A DNA stretch of 64,000 bases. It comes from Berberis thunbergii. Its lineage: Eukaryota; Streptophyta; Magnoliopsida; Ranunculales; Berberidaceae. Made by a program: the position numbers and the translations under genes. The notes beneath the pieces were generated by a model, which was not told the DNA's origin, searched no databases, and was given only the letters and a program-made list of their open reading frames with translations. Below are positions 1 to 10,955 of the stretch, piece by piece. Where the stretch lies: the NCBI GenBank assembly GCA_003290165.1, contig QNQO01000804.1:1-64000 (forward strand), in the 5' to 3' direction. The number at the start of each line of letters is the position of its first letter. The first letter of the stretch is position 1.

Positions 1-1321
1 GACAATGGTCAAGATTAACCGTGACCGCACTGCATTATTCTTATTATTTTCCCAAGTTCGTTGAATTAAACTAAGCGTTGCTTTCAAACTATTCTTATCA
101 TGTTATCTAAAAGGAATCGCAAGTTAGACATCAATATAAGATCATTAAGTTTTGTGGAAAATATGAACACTGACTAGGTAATTACAAGTACGATCAGCAT
201 CTTGTTCTTGCCTAGGTTTTTACTTAACCTTACCAACGTTCCTTGGTATTTACTACTTGCAAATACAAGATTATAACAATTAGGTGAAACTCTTTTATAC
301 TCTAGCCCCAGATCCTAGCATGCTTACTAAGTTGGCCAACTTAACAAACATACCAAGAAAAGTTTTTTATAAAACAGTTAAGCAAAACACAATCACTAAT
401 AGCAAGGAAGATAAAATTCAATTAATTTATAAAGCACATGTTCAGAGCTTCGAATGCACCCCTAACTAAAACAAGTTTAGCTAGACATATTAATCATGTT
501 CGAATAGCAATACATAATTAATTATCAAACTAAAAATAAGAGAAAGAGTTAAGAGATGAAAAAAAAAAGTAGCTTGGTCCATGGTGGTAGAAAGAGGAGT
601 GCTGGGTTGCGAATAGCGCAATCTCTTCTTTCTCCTTCCTGACTTCGCGATCTGCTCCTTAGGATTTGCTTACTTCTCCGCTTCCTCAGTTTCTGCTCCA
701 CTGAGAAGAGGATGTGAGTGAGGGGGATAGCGATGAAGGCTAAAGAGAGGGAGATCAGGCGGATGGCGATGATTAGGGAGGAGGTCGACTGCTTGAGTGA
801 AGAAAGGACGACGAAGGGTTGTCGCGAGGAAGAGGGATCTGTGAGAATGGGGTTCGATTGGGTTTAGGGTTTGTTGTGGAAGCTATGGATGGATTCGATG
901 ATGGTTTATAATGGGCTAGGATTCCCTGATTTTCAACAAACAGATAGATGAAGGCTTGATGGACTGTTGCGAGGATGGATGCTATGGATGGGCAGGAGAT
1001 GGAAGCCGTGGATGGATGATATGGATGGGTTAGGCGATGGAAGTCGTGGATGGATGATTTCTCAAAGCTAGGTATCGTCCCCTTTTATTCTTGTTTTCTT
1101 TTCTGTGGTTCCTTGTGGTGTGGGTTCCTTGTTTCCTTATTTGTGTGATTTTCGTGCTTGTGTGATTTCCTTGTGCAATTAGTATTTCTAAATTGCCCAA
1201 TTTGCTTCTATTTTTAAAATATTGTAATTGAAACCTACACAAATATGAAATAGCAATTAGTACCATAATTAACAAGTAATAAACTAAAAATATATATATA
1301 AATATGGTAATAAAATAGCCT
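1..1321 (-). repeat. LTR (3' LTR of the element), truncated by window edge
   Basis: Matches 6301-7626 nearly base for base, apart from small indels. It corresponds to the last 80 percent of the 1.65-kb LTR; the remainder is off the window. It contains the same GA-rich block of short in-frame stretches (about 590-1080) as the other LTR; these are not genes. The end near 1321 is placed where the PPT begins; this copy has lost the ATCA terminus kept in the other LTRs of the family. Confidence 0.85.
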
Positions 1322-1334
1322 AATTCCCCCACAC
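1322..1334 (-). other. Polypurine tract
   Basis: On the minus strand this reads GTGTGGGGGAATT, directly upstream of the 3' LTR, the normal place for the plus-strand DNA priming site of an LTR retrotransposon. The same tract borders the LTRs of the sister element at 34779 and, with one change, at 38550. Confidence 0.75.
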
Positions 1335-3172
1335 TTATCTTTGCTAGTCCTCGAGCAAATTCAAGAAACAAAATTAAAAGACTCAACGAATCAATCTATA
1401 CTTTCCAACATTGTCTCAGAGATTTTCAACGAATCCATGACATGTTAAGATTCTTTGTAAACACGAGATTAAATCCACCATTATTCGAAAATTAATACAT
1501 GTTCCGAGCAATGATAAAAATTCACAATTAAATCAATCTAATGATTGTGAAACTCAAGTGCGTGCCAAGAAGAATTAACTCAAAAATTTCACTAGATGCA
1601 CTCTTTTCTTTTTCACTGTTTGTTGGTAAAATCACTATTCCTATTCTAGTTATATGTGAGAGGACTGATGTAAAAGGAAACAAATAGCTCACATATGAAA
1701 TAACAAGAAAGAAAAGGCATTTTTTTTTCAGATATATGATCTCATGGAAGGAATGCTACTACTTGAATGCAAGAACTAGTGACACCATATGCTCATACCT
1801 CATTTGAGTCTCCACATCGTGACATTGCAAGACACACTCAATCAAAAGTCTTAATTCAGGTTGTAATGGGGCCAGGGGTCAAGGGCAAGAGAAATAACGG
1901 ATATGAAATTTTTAAAGGGCTTGAAGAAATGGTAAGAACATGCAATAAGATTAAAGGCATTAGCAAAAAATCATATGGTTCAAGACATAAGTGGGAAAAT
2001 GACGAGGTGGCCCATTGATAATGAAGAGCTTCAGCAATTATTTTGTATCTACTGAAAGAATTGAACTATCAAAATGGTACTATAATACTGAATGGATATA
2101 GATAAGGACTTGTATCCCTTTTGCAACTTTTTTTTGTACCATTTTTTTTAAGTTTTTTAACTTTTTCTTCTTGAACTGTCTACCACAAGGGTTTCCCCCA
2201 CACTTGTTTTCAATATACCTTGAACCATAATAAAGTCTCTGCAAATCAAATTATGCTCCACTCTTCTTATTAGGTTAGGGATAGAAAATGAGGGTAATGA
2301 AACAAAAGGCTTAATAACATGCTCAATGGGGTTAACCTAAAGGAATATATTATGGATCAGGCTATTTGGCAATGGTGGAAACTAGGTGTCTTTATTATGT
2401 CAAGCATGTCATGCAATTCAATATGATGCTTTGAACGAAATTAATACAAGTTCTAGTATTTAATTCTTGATTTTGAAAGCAATCCAAGTAGCAACCAAAG
2501 CAAACAAAATTGAGATCATGCAACGAATTATTATTGACAATAGAAATAAAAGATGACCTAAGTAAAAACTCTCAAAATCAAAGGAACAATAGGCTCAAAA
2601 CTCACATATAGGTTATAATGAGTTAAATTCAACTAAGCATGCTATGAGTACCAATTACTAAGTTGATTACATGTGAATTTGCATATGATCACCATGAATA
2701 AGCATTAACCAAAGAATAATATTAGATCTTAAATCATGTTTATAAATCACCTTAAAGTCATGCAATTAAAAACCAAATCTTATCATTGTGTTGGAAAATA
2801 TCCTAAGACTCAAAACAACTATAAATTTTCCTCTTTTTTTAAAATTTTTTATGACACCAATACCAACAAAGAAAATTAAAAAAACCAACATTTTTTTATA
2901 TATATATTTTTTAAGGGACTGACACTTTTTTTTTCAAAATAAAACAACGTTTTGTTCCCCCCCCCCCCCCCCCACACTTAAACCTAACATTGTCCTCAAT
3001 GTAAATAGATTATAGCACATGTAATGAAAGATTTAAACGCGGAAAAAATAAACTACTAACAAACAAAAGAAAAATAACGAAAAGAAATAAAGGGATAAAG
3101 AAAGCAAATCTGATTGGGTTGCCTCTTAAGAAGCGCTTGTTTTAATGTCGTGCAGTCTGACGGTATCTCCAA
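1335..3172 (-). other. Non-coding 3' spacer of the retrotransposon
   Basis: No credible coding sequence. The stretch is homologous over its length to 34790-36650 and, in part, to 38560-39545 in the sister element, so it is a conserved part of the family: the untranslated region between the pol end and the PPT. It includes a run of 17 C at 2957-2973. Near 3118-3150 the minus strand reads GCGCTTCTTAAGAGGCAACC, a motif usual just downstream of pol in Athila/Tat elements and also present near 44725-44760. Confidence 0.7.
2957..2973. repeat. Poly-C run (17 C)
   Basis: Seventeen consecutive C residues followed by ACACTTAAACC. The sister element has only five C at the equivalent position (about 36440), so the run expanded in this copy or is partly a sequencing artefact. 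Confidence 0.8.
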
Positions 3173-3745
3173 TTAATCCTCAGAATACGTGGGAACATGG
3201 AGTGAAACGTCCTCCACGTCAAGCTCCACAAATGACTCATAATAGGGCTTAAGTCGATGATGGTTCACTTTAAACTTCTTCCCTGTTGTGACACTCTTAA
3301 TCTGTATATCACCATGGAAAAAAACATTAGTAACAATACAAGGACCAACCCATTCAGAATGTAACTTACCAGTTCTAAGACATGATTGGAAAAACAAGAC
3401 TTTCATTCCAATGACAAAAGTATTTCCATGGATCCTCTGATCATGAAAAACTATGGTGTTCTCCTTATAATTGTTTTTACTATCATGAGCCTCATCCTGA
3501 ATCTTTTCAAGCTCATTCAACTGAAATTTCTTCTGCTTCTTTGTGTCATAGGGAACTCCATTGCTCTCATATCCAACGGCAGTAGTGATGTTGGTCTCAA
3601 GTTCATCCTCGTTTCTGAGGTCTAATAATTTTTTGGCCAAATTGTCATTCACATTAATAGAAAACAAAGAATAATTTTTAACAGGATATCTCGTGGCTTC
3701 AAAGATGTTGAAGCCAATCACATCACCATCAAAATCCATGGTCAA
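3173..3745 (-). pseudogene. Retrotransposon polyprotein remnant: post-protease spacer fused to integrase C-terminus
   Basis: A 190-codon open frame. Its first 60 or so residues (starting MTMDFDGDVIGFNIFEATRY) resemble the spacer that normally links protease to reverse transcriptase. From about residue 75 it reads as an integrase C-terminal region (LNELEKIQDEA, then WVGPCIVTNVF, then KVNHHRLKPYY). About 900 residues of RT, RNase H and integrase core expected between them are absent, yet the frame stays open across the join. It overlaps the protease frame by four bases in a different frame. The integrase tail probably bound nucleic acid in the parent element; alone it has no known function. The family is secure, continued expression is not implied. 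Confidence 0.8.
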
Positions 3746-4110
3746 TTCCCTGCATGCACATCAATATTTGTCTTTGCAATTTTCATGAAGGGGCGCCCTA
3801 AAAGAAAAGGCAAAGGTGCTGAAAATTCTGAATCTTCCATCTCAAGCACATAGAAATCTGCTGGGAAAATCAAATGGTTAACCTGCACCAACACATCTTC
3901 CAACAAACCTCGAGGATATGCATTAGAATGGTCAGCCAATTGAATAATAACACCATCATTTTTTAGCTTCCCAAGATTCATAGAGCGATAAATAGAATAT
4001 GGCATAACATTAATTGAGGCACCTAAGTCTAACATTGCATTTTCAATTTTAGTATTACCGATAACACAAGGAATAGTGAAACTATCTTGATCCTTACACT
4101 TCTGTGGCAA
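3742..4110 (-). pseudogene. Retrotransposon aspartic protease domain
   Basis: Opens with a polypeptide that carries AMLDLGASINVMPYSIY, the DLGAS form of the retropepsin active site, followed by about 60 residues ending LPFLLGRPFMKIAKTNIDV, the second conserved LGRPF block of the fold. In the parent element it would have cut the gag-pol polyprotein in the particle. Length is normal for the domain. It is separated from gag by stops and a frame change (4110-4650), so it cannot be made as part of a polyprotein here. Confidence 0.85.
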
Positions 4111-4254
4111 TTACCGTTGAAGAACTGCGGAGACATTCTCCCTTACCTTAACTACCTCTCCGACTCGAAGTCGTCTCTTTGTTGTGCAAAGCTCTTTCAA
4201 AAAGTTTGCATACTTAGGCATTTGCTTAATAGCATCAAGAAGCGGAATATTAAC

Positions 4255-4503
4255 TTAGATTTTTTGAAAAGTTTCCAAAATTTCCTTATCCTGTTCATCT
4301 TTTCTACATTTGGCAAACCTACCTGGAAAAGGCACAAAAGGTGGAACAAGATTAGCAGAAACTGAATTTGGAATGCTCACTTTCTTACCTAGGAGCTCTG
4401 ATGTTTCAATGATGGCTGAAGAATCCTTCTGTAACTCAGCTTCCCTATTTCGACTCTGTTTAGGGACTATTGGCTCATTCTCAATTTGCCTACCACTCCT
4501 CAA
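4255..4503 (-). pseudogene. Gag-protease linker remnant
   Basis: An 82-codon stretch between the gag nucleocapsid and the protease on the minus strand, with a charged, low-complexity composition and VPPFVPFPGRFAKCRKDEQD, a block commonly seen just before the protease in Athila/Tat elements. It ends in a different frame from the protease. No catalytic motif; listed because it fills the gap between two recognisable domains of the same element. Confidence 0.55.
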
Positions 4504-4649
4504 TTTTATTGTTTTGCAGTTTCAAACCTGCCCTTCGGATTTGGAGTGGTAGAACTAGGAAGTTTTCCTTGCTCGCGAATTTGTCCAATAAACTCAGCTA
4601 TCTGTCCCATTTGTAGTTTCAAATCTGCTATATCTTTTGCTTAGTTCTG

Positions 4650-5189
4650 CTAAGAAATAGTTAATGATTTCATAATCTCATCATAATTAAAGGGCATACC
4701 TGAATTTTGATGAGGTGGTTCAGGTGGTCCTTGAAAGAAACCAAGGGGTGGCCGATTTGAAGTCTGTTGTTGAGGTTGTTCTGAATTTCTCCATCCAAAA
4801 CTGGGGTGATTTTTCCAACCTTCATTGTAGGTGTTCGAATAAATATTATTCCTATAGTGATTTTTCCCTTGAAAACCTATTGCATTGACATTCTTCCAAC
4901 CGCCATTCTCAATCAGTTGAGGACATTGATCAGATGGATGTCCTGACTTAGAACACACGTCGCAAACTTGTGAAACTCCTAGCACATTCGGCTTCCCTAG
5001 GGCCTGAGTCACAAGTGAGATAGGATTAGCCATTTTAGCTTTTGAACTAGATTTAGTACTTACCTCATTGACTTGGCGTGAAGGCTTTCCAATTCCTTCA
5101 TACTGTTGGGCATTTAAAGCTCGATTTGCAATCAAAGTTTTTTGTTGTTGCTGGAGTTTTATCAACCAAATGCCCTCCTGCCGCTGCAT
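4650..5189 (-). pseudogene. Gag nucleocapsid part with CCHC zinc knuckle
   Basis: Contains CDVCSKSGHPSDQCP, a C-x2-C-x4-H-x4-C zinc knuckle that in gag proteins binds the element's RNA. The tail is rich in Q, N, P and G (NNIYSNTYNEGWKNHPSF and following), as in gag C-termini of this retrotransposon class. The upstream half of gag (5200-5583) ends 11 bases earlier in another frame, so a frameshift has split the protein. The next part of the polyprotein, the protease, is downstream on the same strand. Confidence 0.85.
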
Positions 5190-5199
5190 CTAACATCTG

Positions 5200-5741
5200 T
5201 CACTCAAGAGGAAGCAATCCCACATAAAAGTATTGAATCAGGAGCTCCTTCTTCATCTGATGCTGCGGGCATGATGCTATGAGAGTTTTGAAATGCTCAT
5301 AGTAAGCCGGATATGATTCTCCTGGACCTTGCTGTATGACACTGATTTCTTCCTCAACAAGATAATTTTGGAAGTTTGGGAAGAATTTCTCTAGAAACAC
5401 CTTCTTCATTCTCTCCCAAGAATATACTGTTTCGGAAGGTAGTTCATAGATCCAATCCTTCGCCCTATCAGCCAGAAAAATGGGGAATGTTCTCAACTTT
5501 GGGATGTTTTCATCCACATTTATTGGCGTCATACTGGAGCATACAACTTCAAATTCCTTTAAATGTTTATTTGGATCCTCCATAGAAAGACCATGATACT
5601 TTGGAATATAATGAAGTAGGCTGGATTCAGCTCGAATGACTCAGTCTTGCCCTGCGTGGCTAATGGATACTGAATGCACAAGGGTGTGGCATTGTCCAAG
5701 GTGGTTGCCGAAAGTTCTTTAATAGATCTATTATCTCCCAT
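5200..5741 (-). pseudogene. Gag capsid-like domain (retrotransposon gag)
   Basis: Residues such as FPIFLADRAKDWIYELP and WERMKKVFLEKFFPNFQ are the conserved core of the plant retrotransposon gag family, in which a Trp and a FFP block surround the capsid helices. The 5200-5583 part is one open frame; the sequence upstream to 5741 (carrying MGDNRSIKELSATTLDNA) is the gag N-terminus, in another frame because of an indel. It would form the virus-like particle shell. Split frames make it non-functional. Confidence 0.82.
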
Positions 5742-5954
5742 GTCAAACTCTTCAGATTCAGATTCAGAGCTAGATGTTTGTGGCTCTTCTTCATCTTCTA
5801 AATGTTTTCTCAGGCTCTGAATTGTATTCTAATAAGTTTTCGCTAGATCTTCTATTGCGCATGAACTGGTACCTGAGATAAAAAAAATAGAAAAAATCAA
5901 TAAAAAGAAATTAAATAAATAACAACTAATGAAGTAATCAACAACTTTTCTAAT

Positions 5955-5971
5955 CCCCGGCATCGGCGCCA
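5955..5971 (-). other. Primer-binding site, tRNA-Asp type
   Basis: On the minus strand the element reads TGGCGCCGATGCCGGGG, five bases inside the LTR boundary. It is complementary, with one mismatch, to the 3' end of plant tRNA-Asp as I remember it (…CCCCGGCAACGGCGCCA). Assignment to tRNA-Asp is from memory; the position and shape of a primer site are clear. Confidence 0.75.
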
Positions 5972-5976
5972 AAAAT

Positions 5977-7626
5977 TGATGCGTTATTTAGTAGCACGTA
6001 AACTTAATACTCTGTTTTGTGATTGTAGTATAGAATAAGTAGGGATCATTCTAGACCGGAAATTATAGCGTTTGTCAATTAACACTAATAATAACTAAAC
6101 AACAATTAACAACATAATTAATTAAATAAAAGGGGATTGGATTTTCTAAATTAAACTATGAAAATAACTACGAAAATTACTGTAAGGATAATAAAATTAA
6201 AGGGATGGCAAATATGAGAAATTAGCTAAGGGTTTATCTCTACACACCAAACATATGCTTATAAATCAATCTTCAATAATCACTTGCTAACTTGTGAGAG
6301 ACAATGCTCAAGATTAACCGTGACCGCACTGCATTAATCATATTATTTTCCCAAGTTCGTTGAATTAAACTAAGCGTCGCTTTCAAACTATTCTTATCAT
6401 GCTATCTAAATAGGAATCGCATGTTAGACAACAATCTAAGATCATTAAGTTTTGTGGAAAATATGAAAACTGACTAGGCAATTACAAGTATGATCAGCAT
6501 CTTGTTCATGCCTAGGTTTTTACTTAACCTTACCAACGTTCCTTGGTATTTACTACTTGTGAATACAAGATTATAATAATTAGGTGAAATTCTCTTATAC
6601 TCTAGCCCCAGATCCTAGCATGCTTACTAAGTTGGCCACCTTAACAAACATACAAAGAAAAGCTTTCTATAAAACAATTAAGCAAAACACAATCACTAAT
6701 AGCAAGAAAGATTAAATTCAATTAATTTATAAAGCACATGTTCAGGGTTCGAATCCACCCCTAACTAAAAGAAGTTTAGCTAGACATATTAATCATGTTC
6801 GAATAGCAATACATAATTAAATATCAAACTAAAAATAAGAAAAAGAGTTAAGAGATGACACAAAAATTGTAGCCTGATCCGTGGTGGTAGAGAGAGGAGT
6901 GTTGGGTTGCGAATAGCGCTATCTCTTCTTTCTCCTTCCTCACTTCGCGATCTGCTCCTTCGGATTTGCTTACTTCCCTGCTTCTTCAGTCTCTGCTCCA
7001 GTGAAAAAAGGATGTGAGTGAAGGGGATGGCGATGAAGGTGATAGAGAGGGAGATCAGACGGGTGGCGATGATCAGGGAGGAGGTCGACTGATTGAGTGA
7101 AGAGAGGACGACGAAGGGTTGTCGTGAAGAGGAGGGATCTGGGAGAATGGGGTTTGATTGGGTTTAGGGTTTGTTGTGGAGGCTATGGATGGATTCGATG
7201 ATGGTTGATGATGGGCTAGGATTCCCTGATTTTCAACAAACAGAGAGATGAAGGTGATGAAGGCTTGTTGGACTGTTGCGAGGATGGATGCTATGGATGG
7301 GCAGGCGATGGAAGTCGTGGATGGATGATATGGATGGATAAGCGATGAAAGCCGTGGATGGATGATTTCTCAAAGCAAGGTATCGTCCCCTTTTTATTCT
7401 TGTTTTCTTCTTTCTGTGGTTTCCTTGTTGGTGTGGGTTTCTTGTTTCCTTGTTTGTGTGATTTTCTTGCTTGTGTGATTTCCTTGTGCAATTAGTATTT
7501 CTAAATTGCCAATTTGCTTCTATTTTAAAATATTGTAATTGAAACCTACAATTAGTACCATAATTAACAAGGAATAGCTAAAAATATATATAGAAATATG
7601 GTACTATTAGTAGGAGGTATCTATCA
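5977..7626 (-). repeat. LTR (5' LTR of the element), complete
   Basis: Read on the plus strand it begins TGATGCG and ends CTATCA, giving TG...CA ends; on the minus strand it begins TGATAG. It is 1650 bp, duplicated at 1-1321 and homologous to the LTRs at 33178-34778 and 36881-38549. Its GA-rich central part (about 6880-7380) has short open frames in both directions which the other LTRs do not preserve; I do not call them genes. Confidence 0.87.
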
Positions 7627-7828
7627 CAACCCACTTTGAATCTCCTACAAGAAGTATTTTTCGAATGTTTTTTAGTGTTCAAATTTTTGCAAGATATCAA
7701 ACTGTGCTAAACTACATAAGAGCGAACCTAGCTAATTGCAACTTGGTGGGACTTGATCACCCACTTCATAACTCCAATTCATGTTCTAACTTGGCCAAAC
7801 GAATTAAAATGAAATAAGATAATTAGAA

Positions 7829-7856
7829 CACTACAACACAAATGCTCATTAATAGC
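7829..7856 (+). repeat. CACTA left terminal inverted repeat
   Basis: Starts CACTACAACA and ends ATTAATAGC. It pairs with 15451-15478 with three mismatches in 28. A second copy of the AATAGCGTTTT motif follows at about 7864, like the subterminal repeats that CACTA transposase-associated proteins bind. It is preceded by target duplication GAA. Confidence 0.9.
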
Positions 7857-9725
7857 ATTTGTTAATAGCGTTTTTGCCAAATGTCCTATCAAAAGTCAAA
7901 TTTTAATGACTTTAAAAATGAAAACACTGTAAAAACTTGGGCGGGCTTTTTGGCGCTCGCCTCTTTCATCTCTCCTTTTACTCAGCGCTCGCCTTTTTCA
8001 TATCTCACTCACCCTCCCTCCCCCCGTCTTCCCACCATCTCCCTCACTGCTCTCTCCATCTCTCCATCGTCCTCTCTACTCTCTCCATATCTCCATCTCC
8101 CTCACTGCTCCCTCCATCTCTTCGTCGCCCTCACTGTTTCCTCATTGTACGGTTGTGATTTTGGAAAATCTGAAGTTTTTGTTCATTCAATTTATGCATG
8201 ATTTTTGTGTTTTCAACGTTTTCACAGTTTTTCATTCTCTTTCTATGTAGGTTTTATAGATGAAATCTCTGGTTCGTCTTTTATGCTTTTGTTCCATCTG
8301 CAAGGTGTTTGAAACTATAAGTGTGACCAAACACCCTCAAAAGGACATAGCAAAGTATTGTGCAGAGAAGAGAATATCTGGTTTGATTTGAGTGTTTGAA
8401 GTAAAGGTACCTCTCTCTCTCTATTCCTTTCATCAACTTTTTCTTCTCTAAAGCTCAAGTACTAAAAATCCGCCCAGACAGATTTTATTTAGGGATTTTT
8501 TTTCCATAAATTTTAGGGATATGAGAGTTTAATTGAAAATAAGGTTTCAGTTTTTTATGTTATTTTGGTGAAATTGTTCTAATGTTAGTGTCCTTCTCAT
8601 CGATTTTGATCATTTTTGGTGGTTTAATCGAAAAGGGTCGAGAAAATTTTCCATTAAGGTTTTTTCCTCTTCTTCTTACTAGTAATGCACTCACTTAATC
8701 ATCTTCTTTTTTGCTATTAACTAACTTCTATAAATACTAACTGAAACTCAAATTGCATTAGAAAGATGACATTTTTTTTAAATGTTTCGTTGAATTAAAC
8801 TGATTTCTTGCTTATGGGTTTTGTTTGTTTGACTGCTATAAATTGAATTTGCTATTTTTCAATCAACGTAGAGCCATTTCATTTGTATTATTTTGGCTTG
8901 ACATTCAATTGGGTGCTTATATATTCTGTTAAGGATTTAAATTCCATTTTATTTAAATCTGTTGAATTTAACCTTCAACAAACGAATCGTACAGTTGATC
9001 TATGATTTTTTTTTTTTTTGAATTCTGAGACTTGTATATTCTGAACTGGCTTTTTGGACTGCAACTATCTGATTCGGGAACCATATGAGAATAGTGAACT
9101 GGATTATTACTTGTATGAGGTTCTATGCACACTACTATTGTTTCTGTTGTGAGTTCTATTGTTTACATTCAAGAATTTCACTCAATTTCTCTTATATTCT
9201 GCGAGGTGTTTGTTCTGCAAACAGATCTGTTGCAGCTGCGAGTGATGTTGTTATTCGAGTCTGAGGATCTCTCCTTTCCTCTCCTTCGCCAAATCGAACT
9301 GAGACGAAATTAGGTGTCGCTAGATCGAATTGGGCCCCTAAAATCTCAGGGCCAGTCTTATACATCAATAATGTCTATTTGCAAATTGGGATCTGACATC
9401 TCCTCTCAAGATGTATGCAATTGTTAATGGTAAAATTGAAGTAGTTTTTCATAAGATTATGTGTGAACAGTATACATCTCTTCGATATTTCCATATGCTT
9501 TGGAACTTGTTCTCTATCATTCATCGTGCAGTCAAATTGATACTTGTTTTACAGGACTTGGGACAGTTCTCGACTCCTAAGGGCATTGAGATGTTCCCTT
9601 TCGATCCATGTAAACATATTCTTGTTGCACTTGTGATATGTAATTTGGTTGAACATGATTATTTTCTTGTCATAGGCTTCATATAAAACCTTTTTTCAAT
9701 CTAATAGAATGCTTTCCATGATCAG
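7857..9725 (+). other. CACTA interior without recognisable coding sequence
   Basis: A CT-rich block at 7950-8150 looks like a plant 5' leader or first-exon region, and 8400 onward reads as AT-rich intron-like DNA. Short open frames in the CT-rich block are low-complexity Ser/Pro/Leu and not credible proteins. A piece near 9556-9590 (DLGQFSTPKG) might be a further exon of the downstream VTT gene, but I could not confirm this. Confidence 0.5.
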
Positions 9726-10955
9726 GATATGGTCCAGCGGGATATGCATTATTTGTAGCTGTTTATGCTGGATTAGAGGTACATGTATTTTCTTTGAAAT
9801 ATTTTCTTCAGAGCGGCTACCTCTCACATTTTGGAATTGAACAAAATTTTGTGCTAAAGATCAACTGCGAGGCAGAGACACCAATACTTTGTTGGAATTA
9901 ATAAGCAAATAATTCACCATTTGGTATAGGATTAGATTAGTTTAGTTTCTTTGCAAATATTAGGAATGTGTGCTTAGCATACATAGACAGACACGCATAT
10001 GAATGTGGAGACAAATAGAAAGCAATACAAAGGGAAGAGACAGATTACTTTACATGGTTCAGCAAAATGGCTATGTCCAAGACTCAAAACACCAATTATG
10101 CTTTCTGGAAAAAACTATACTTTGTGGGTTCCCTTGAAACCCCTGCCTTGTACGAGAATCTTTTTTATGGCAAAAAGGAGAATACCATTATGTTTTCGGG
10201 CTATGTTACTTTCTATCTACATGTGTACCTCATTGAGATTAGAGTAACAAAGGGAAAATGATAGAAGTATCCCCTAAACTGTATGAAATTATCCTAACTT
10301 ACTGGCATTTGACAGTTGTATCGTATGTCACCACTCGAATAATATTTGGCTCCACACACAACAAGATATACTTTTTTGTTGTATTATTGTTTGATTCACT
10401 GGGAAACAAAGTAGGCTCCTCAGTCACCTGTTTGTGATACAATGGACTATAGTACTCTTAAGGATGGCTTGAGATTTTATATGGTTTTGTTACTAAAAAA
10501 AGAAAAGATTTTATATTGTTTACGAAAAATATTGATTCCCTAACTTGAAATGGTCTGTGGTCTTTTAGGTGCTCGGGATTCCCGCCATCCCTTTAACAAT
10601 GTCTGCTGGTCTTCTCTTTGGGAATGTTATTGACACTGTCATTGTCTCTATCAGTGGAACGGTAAGCTTGTTTTCTCATAACTCTGACATAGAATTTCAA
10701 CTACTCACTAATATCATGACCCTTTTTGCAGATAGCTGCAACCTTGGCCTTTCTCATTGCTAGATACTTTGCTCGTGAAAGGATTCTAAAACTTGTCGAA
10801 GGAAACAAGAAATATTTGGCTATCGACAAAGCTATTGGAGAAAATGGTTTCAGAGTTGTTACTCTACTCCGTTTGAGCCCTCTACTTCCTTTTTCTCTTG
10901 GAAACTATCTATATGGTCTGACATCAGTGAAGTTATTGCCGTATGTGTTTGGCAG
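9726..10955 (+). pseudogene. Fragment of a TVP38/TMEM64-family (VTT domain) membrane protein gene
   Basis: Three exon pieces with intact splice signals: 9726-9778 (YGPAGYALFVAVYAGLE, donor GT at 9779), 10569-10661 (VLGIPAIPLTMSAGLLFG, donor GT at 10662) and 10732-10955 (ARYFARERILKLVEGNKKY, later LLRLSPLLPFSLGNYLYGLT, donor GT at 10956). These form the core of the VTT/DedA-like domain found in plastid-type plant TVP38/TMEM64 proteins, predicted lipid-handling integral membrane proteins. The Pro-rich re-entrant motif and the LLRLSPLLPF block are well conserved and the frames are uninterrupted. The N-terminus and the exon after FGS are not found, so the gene is a fragment. It lies in the CACTA element; introns are retained, pointing to DNA-level capture. 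Confidence 0.85.

Larger units (their letters stand above)
1..7626 (-). mobile_element. Athila/Tat-like Ty3/gypsy retrotransposon, internally deleted
   Basis: The stretch from base 1 to about 1321 repeats 6301-7626 at high identity, so the two are the LTRs of one element; the left one is cut by the window edge. Between them, reading on the minus strand, come a primer-binding site, gag with a CCHC zinc knuckle, an aspartic protease and then only the integrase C-terminus. Reverse transcriptase, RNase H and the integrase core are missing. The protease DLGASI motif, long LTRs and a TGGCGCC-type primer site fit the Athila/Tat branch of Ty3/gypsy. The element cannot mobilise itself. A second member of the family lies at 33178-39545. 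The target duplication cannot be checked because the left end is outside the window. Confidence 0.88.

Noticed and set aside
7881..8201. Plus-strand frame of 106 codons
   Set aside because: CT-rich block at the CACTA left part; Ser/Leu/Pro repeats; no motif or good start context.
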